From Phocaeicola_A sp963643925 (GTDB lineage: Bacteria; Bacteroidota; Bacteroidia; Bacteroidales; Bacteroidaceae), in NCBI GenBank assembly GCA_963643925.1, contig CAVINS010000052.1, positions 1 through 25,552 of the forward strand: a stretch of DNA of 25,552 nucleotides. Reading direction: 5' to 3'. Both the position numbers and the translations under genes were made by a program. Shown piece by piece: positions 24,567-25,552 of the stretch. Position 1 is the stretch's first letter. Each line of letters begins with the position of its first letter. Below the pieces are notes generated by a model, which was not told where the DNA came from, ran no database searches, and saw only the letters and a program-made list of their open reading frames with translations.

Positions 24567-24615
24567 AGGGGTTCATCGGCCTACGGACATGTCGTCTGCG
24601 AGCCAATGAACCCCT
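24567..24615 (+). terminator. Hairpin after the nuo operon
   Basis: Perfect 10-bp arms aggggttcat (24567-24576) and atgaacccct (24606-24615) continue, past a single c/a mismatch, with ggc (24578-24580) pairing gcc (24602-24604). The inner loop contains the small palindrome gacatgtc. A short T-run (ctttta) follows, and A-rich sequence precedes the left arm. It begins about 38 nt after the nuoN stop, so it is the likely operon terminator. Confidence 0.65.
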
Positions 24616-24637
24616 AGCTTTTACATCGTCATTCGGA

Positions 24638-24715
24638 GGGGTATAGTCCCCCTTTTTAGAGACCCTAGGGTCTCGAGCTGTTAAGTATAGGGGCTCGGGC
24701 CCGATAGTATAGGGT
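24638..24715. repeat. Cluster of short palindromes and direct repeats between convergent genes
   Basis: Three compact structures follow the nuo terminator. They are gggg-tatagt-cccc (about 24638-24651) with a CTTTTT run after it, the perfect 16-bp palindrome gagaccctagggtctc (24659-24674), and cgggcccg (24696-24703). The words agtatagggg (24684-24693) and agtatagggt (24706-24715) form a direct repeat around the last palindrome. The first hairpin plus T-run may terminate transcription. The remainder has no assigned role. Confidence 0.5.
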
Positions 24716-24720
24716 CATTT

Positions 24721-25122
24721 TTACTTCACCCCCGGCTTCTTCAAAATCGTATATCCATAAATGGAGCACGAGATGTATTCTCCATTACGATATATCTCCT
24801 CCAGCATAACCATGTACTTACCATTGGTATACACAAAGTGCTTCACGGGCAGGTTCTCGATCTGCTTCTGGTCCGCCTCGGGCACACGGAGCTTTTCGCG
24901 AAGCACCTCTTTGTCGTCCACATACACCACCACGCAGTTGCTATCATTTTCCACTCGGGTTCTCTGTTCGGGCACACACAAGGTATATCCACGCACTGGA
25001 ACATCCTGCGTACACGTCCACGATCCAGATGGTTCTGACGTCAGATAATTCACCTCCGTCTTTTCACCAAACACCTTCCGCACCTCCTCATCCGAGGATG
25101 TCAGTACCAAGTAGAAATACAC
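24721..25122 (-). pseudogene. C-terminal part of a broken gene, possibly DUF4153-like
   Basis: An open frame of about 133 codons has no ATG near its beginning (the first usable codon is GTG at 25122, just after a stop) and overlaps the end of the frame above it. The product is soluble-looking, with recognisable pieces WTCTQDVPVRGYTLCVP, VVVYVDDKEVLREKL, HFVYTNGKYMVMLEEIY and ending YGYTILKKPGVK. From memory this loosely resembles the C-terminal end of Bacteroidales DUF4153 membrane proteins, but I am not sure. Together with the N-terminal fragment at 25101-25331 it probably represents one gene disrupted by a frameshift or a large internal deletion near 25101-25127. Confidence 0.4.
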
Positions 25123-25331
25123 CTCTTACGGGACGAGGACTTTCGGGTCAGATTGTTCACTGTATACGCAATGCTAAACACCAACGGCATAAGCAGTACA
25201 CGAACGATCTGCTCCTGAGGCAGAAACGCGACGAACATGTAAGAGACGAGACATGTGAGCACCTCCACCGGACTGTCACAAATCAACTGGCGAGTCCGGA
25301 CTAACAAACGGCTAAAGTTTATCTTCTTCAT
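25101..25331 (-). pseudogene. N-terminal fragment of a membrane protein, possibly DUF4153-like
   Basis: 76 codons from the ATG at 25331 encode MKKINFSRLLVRTRQLICDS followed by two hydrophobic segments (about residues 21-40 and 44-60, VLTCLVSYMFVAF and VLLMPLVFSIAY). They then run into the unrelated tail RKRCISTWY and a stop at 25101. The charged N-terminus and 'SPVEVL' before helix 1 resemble the start of DUF4153 proteins, which are normally several hundred residues with many helices. The next frame (24721-25122) begins at the point where this one breaks, so I treat both as pieces of one damaged gene. A real short membrane protein cannot be excluded. Confidence 0.45.
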
Positions 25332-25375
25332 AATCCTTAAATAGCAGATAAATAAACTTAAAAAGTCAGCAAGTC

Positions 25376-25480
25376 ATTGAGCAATAACATATTGCCCAAT
25401 GCTTGCCCATGTCAGGAAATTCACCTATCTTAGTGGTGCAAAAAACTCAAATAAAGAATATCTGACATGTGGCAAAGTTA
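25376..25480. promoter_or_regulatory. Upstream region of the broken membrane-protein gene with nested inverted repeats
   Basis: attg-ag-caat (25376-25385) and attg-cc-caat (25391-25400) are two dyads 15 bp apart. A larger inverted repeat pairs ttgcccatgtcag (25403-25415) with ctgacatg-t-ggcaa (25462-25475), with a single bulged base, around 46 nt. The right arm runs into CAAAGTTA (25473-25480), which reads TAACTTTG on the minus strand and could be a -7 element. The dyads could be operators, or the ends of a tiny mobile element; no transposase is present. Confidence 0.4.
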
Positions 25481-25552
25481 AACATTAAATCTGAGAGCAT
25501 CACTCCATTCGGAGGAATTTATTTCACGAACAAGGCATTTAATGACCTTTCC

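Noticed and set aside
25403..25475. Insertion sequence end
   Set aside because: Only a short imperfect inverted repeat is present, with no transposase and no visible target-site duplication. Reported only as a repeat of uncertain nature.

Overview
The window looks like a chromosomal segment of a Bacteroidales bacterium (Bacteroides/Prevotella group). Three things point there. Several genes are preceded by the Bacteroidetes sigma-factor signature TTTG-N20-TAnnTTTG, with very short leaders. Complex I is encoded as nuoA-B-CD-H-I-J-K-L-M-N with a fused nuoCD and no nuoE, nuoF or nuoG. The individual proteins also read like Bacteroidales homologues: a DUF4153-like fragment, a fused CE1-type esterase with a CBM-like tail, and an AlbA_2 regulator. 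Coding regions are GC-rich and control regions are AT-rich.

Layout. 1-1160 is a decayed or non-coding stretch: a 22-bp tandem array of dyads (84-181) and a truncated AlbA_2-type regulator remnant (437-787, minus) whose promoter carries an 11-bp repeat. 1161-6727 holds two paralogous EamA-type drug/metabolite transporters that bracket a secreted esterase and a UPF1-like superfamily 1 helicase. The second transporter and the helicase may form one minus-strand operon. Just past the helicase stop lies a diverged copy of a piece of the helicase's own coding sequence. 6881-9090 carries a small ABC-type ATPase and a DUF4435/TOPRIM-like protein, the two gene classes that make up PARIS-type anti-phage systems. 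They are separated by 281 bp containing a second 22-bp dyad array.

9265-13994 is a tight run of dxs (isoprenoid precursor synthesis), trkA and trkH (potassium uptake). A small exported protein of unknown function follows at 14177-14572. 14742-24528 is the complete ten-gene nuo operon, with several 4-nt ATGA overlaps. It encodes the membrane arm and the quinone/Fe-S connecting module of complex I but no NADH-dehydrogenase module. A hairpin with a long loop ends the operon. It is followed by a cluster of short GC-rich palindromes, a broken minus-strand membrane-protein gene (24721-25331), and AT-rich sequence with nested inverted repeats up to the window edge.

No rRNA, tRNA, CRISPR array, prophage or intact insertion sequence was seen. 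The most unusual items are the helicase-derived duplicate, the ATPase-DUF4435 pair, and the two 22-bp-period dyad arrays. All assignments come from reading the sequence; no database search was run.
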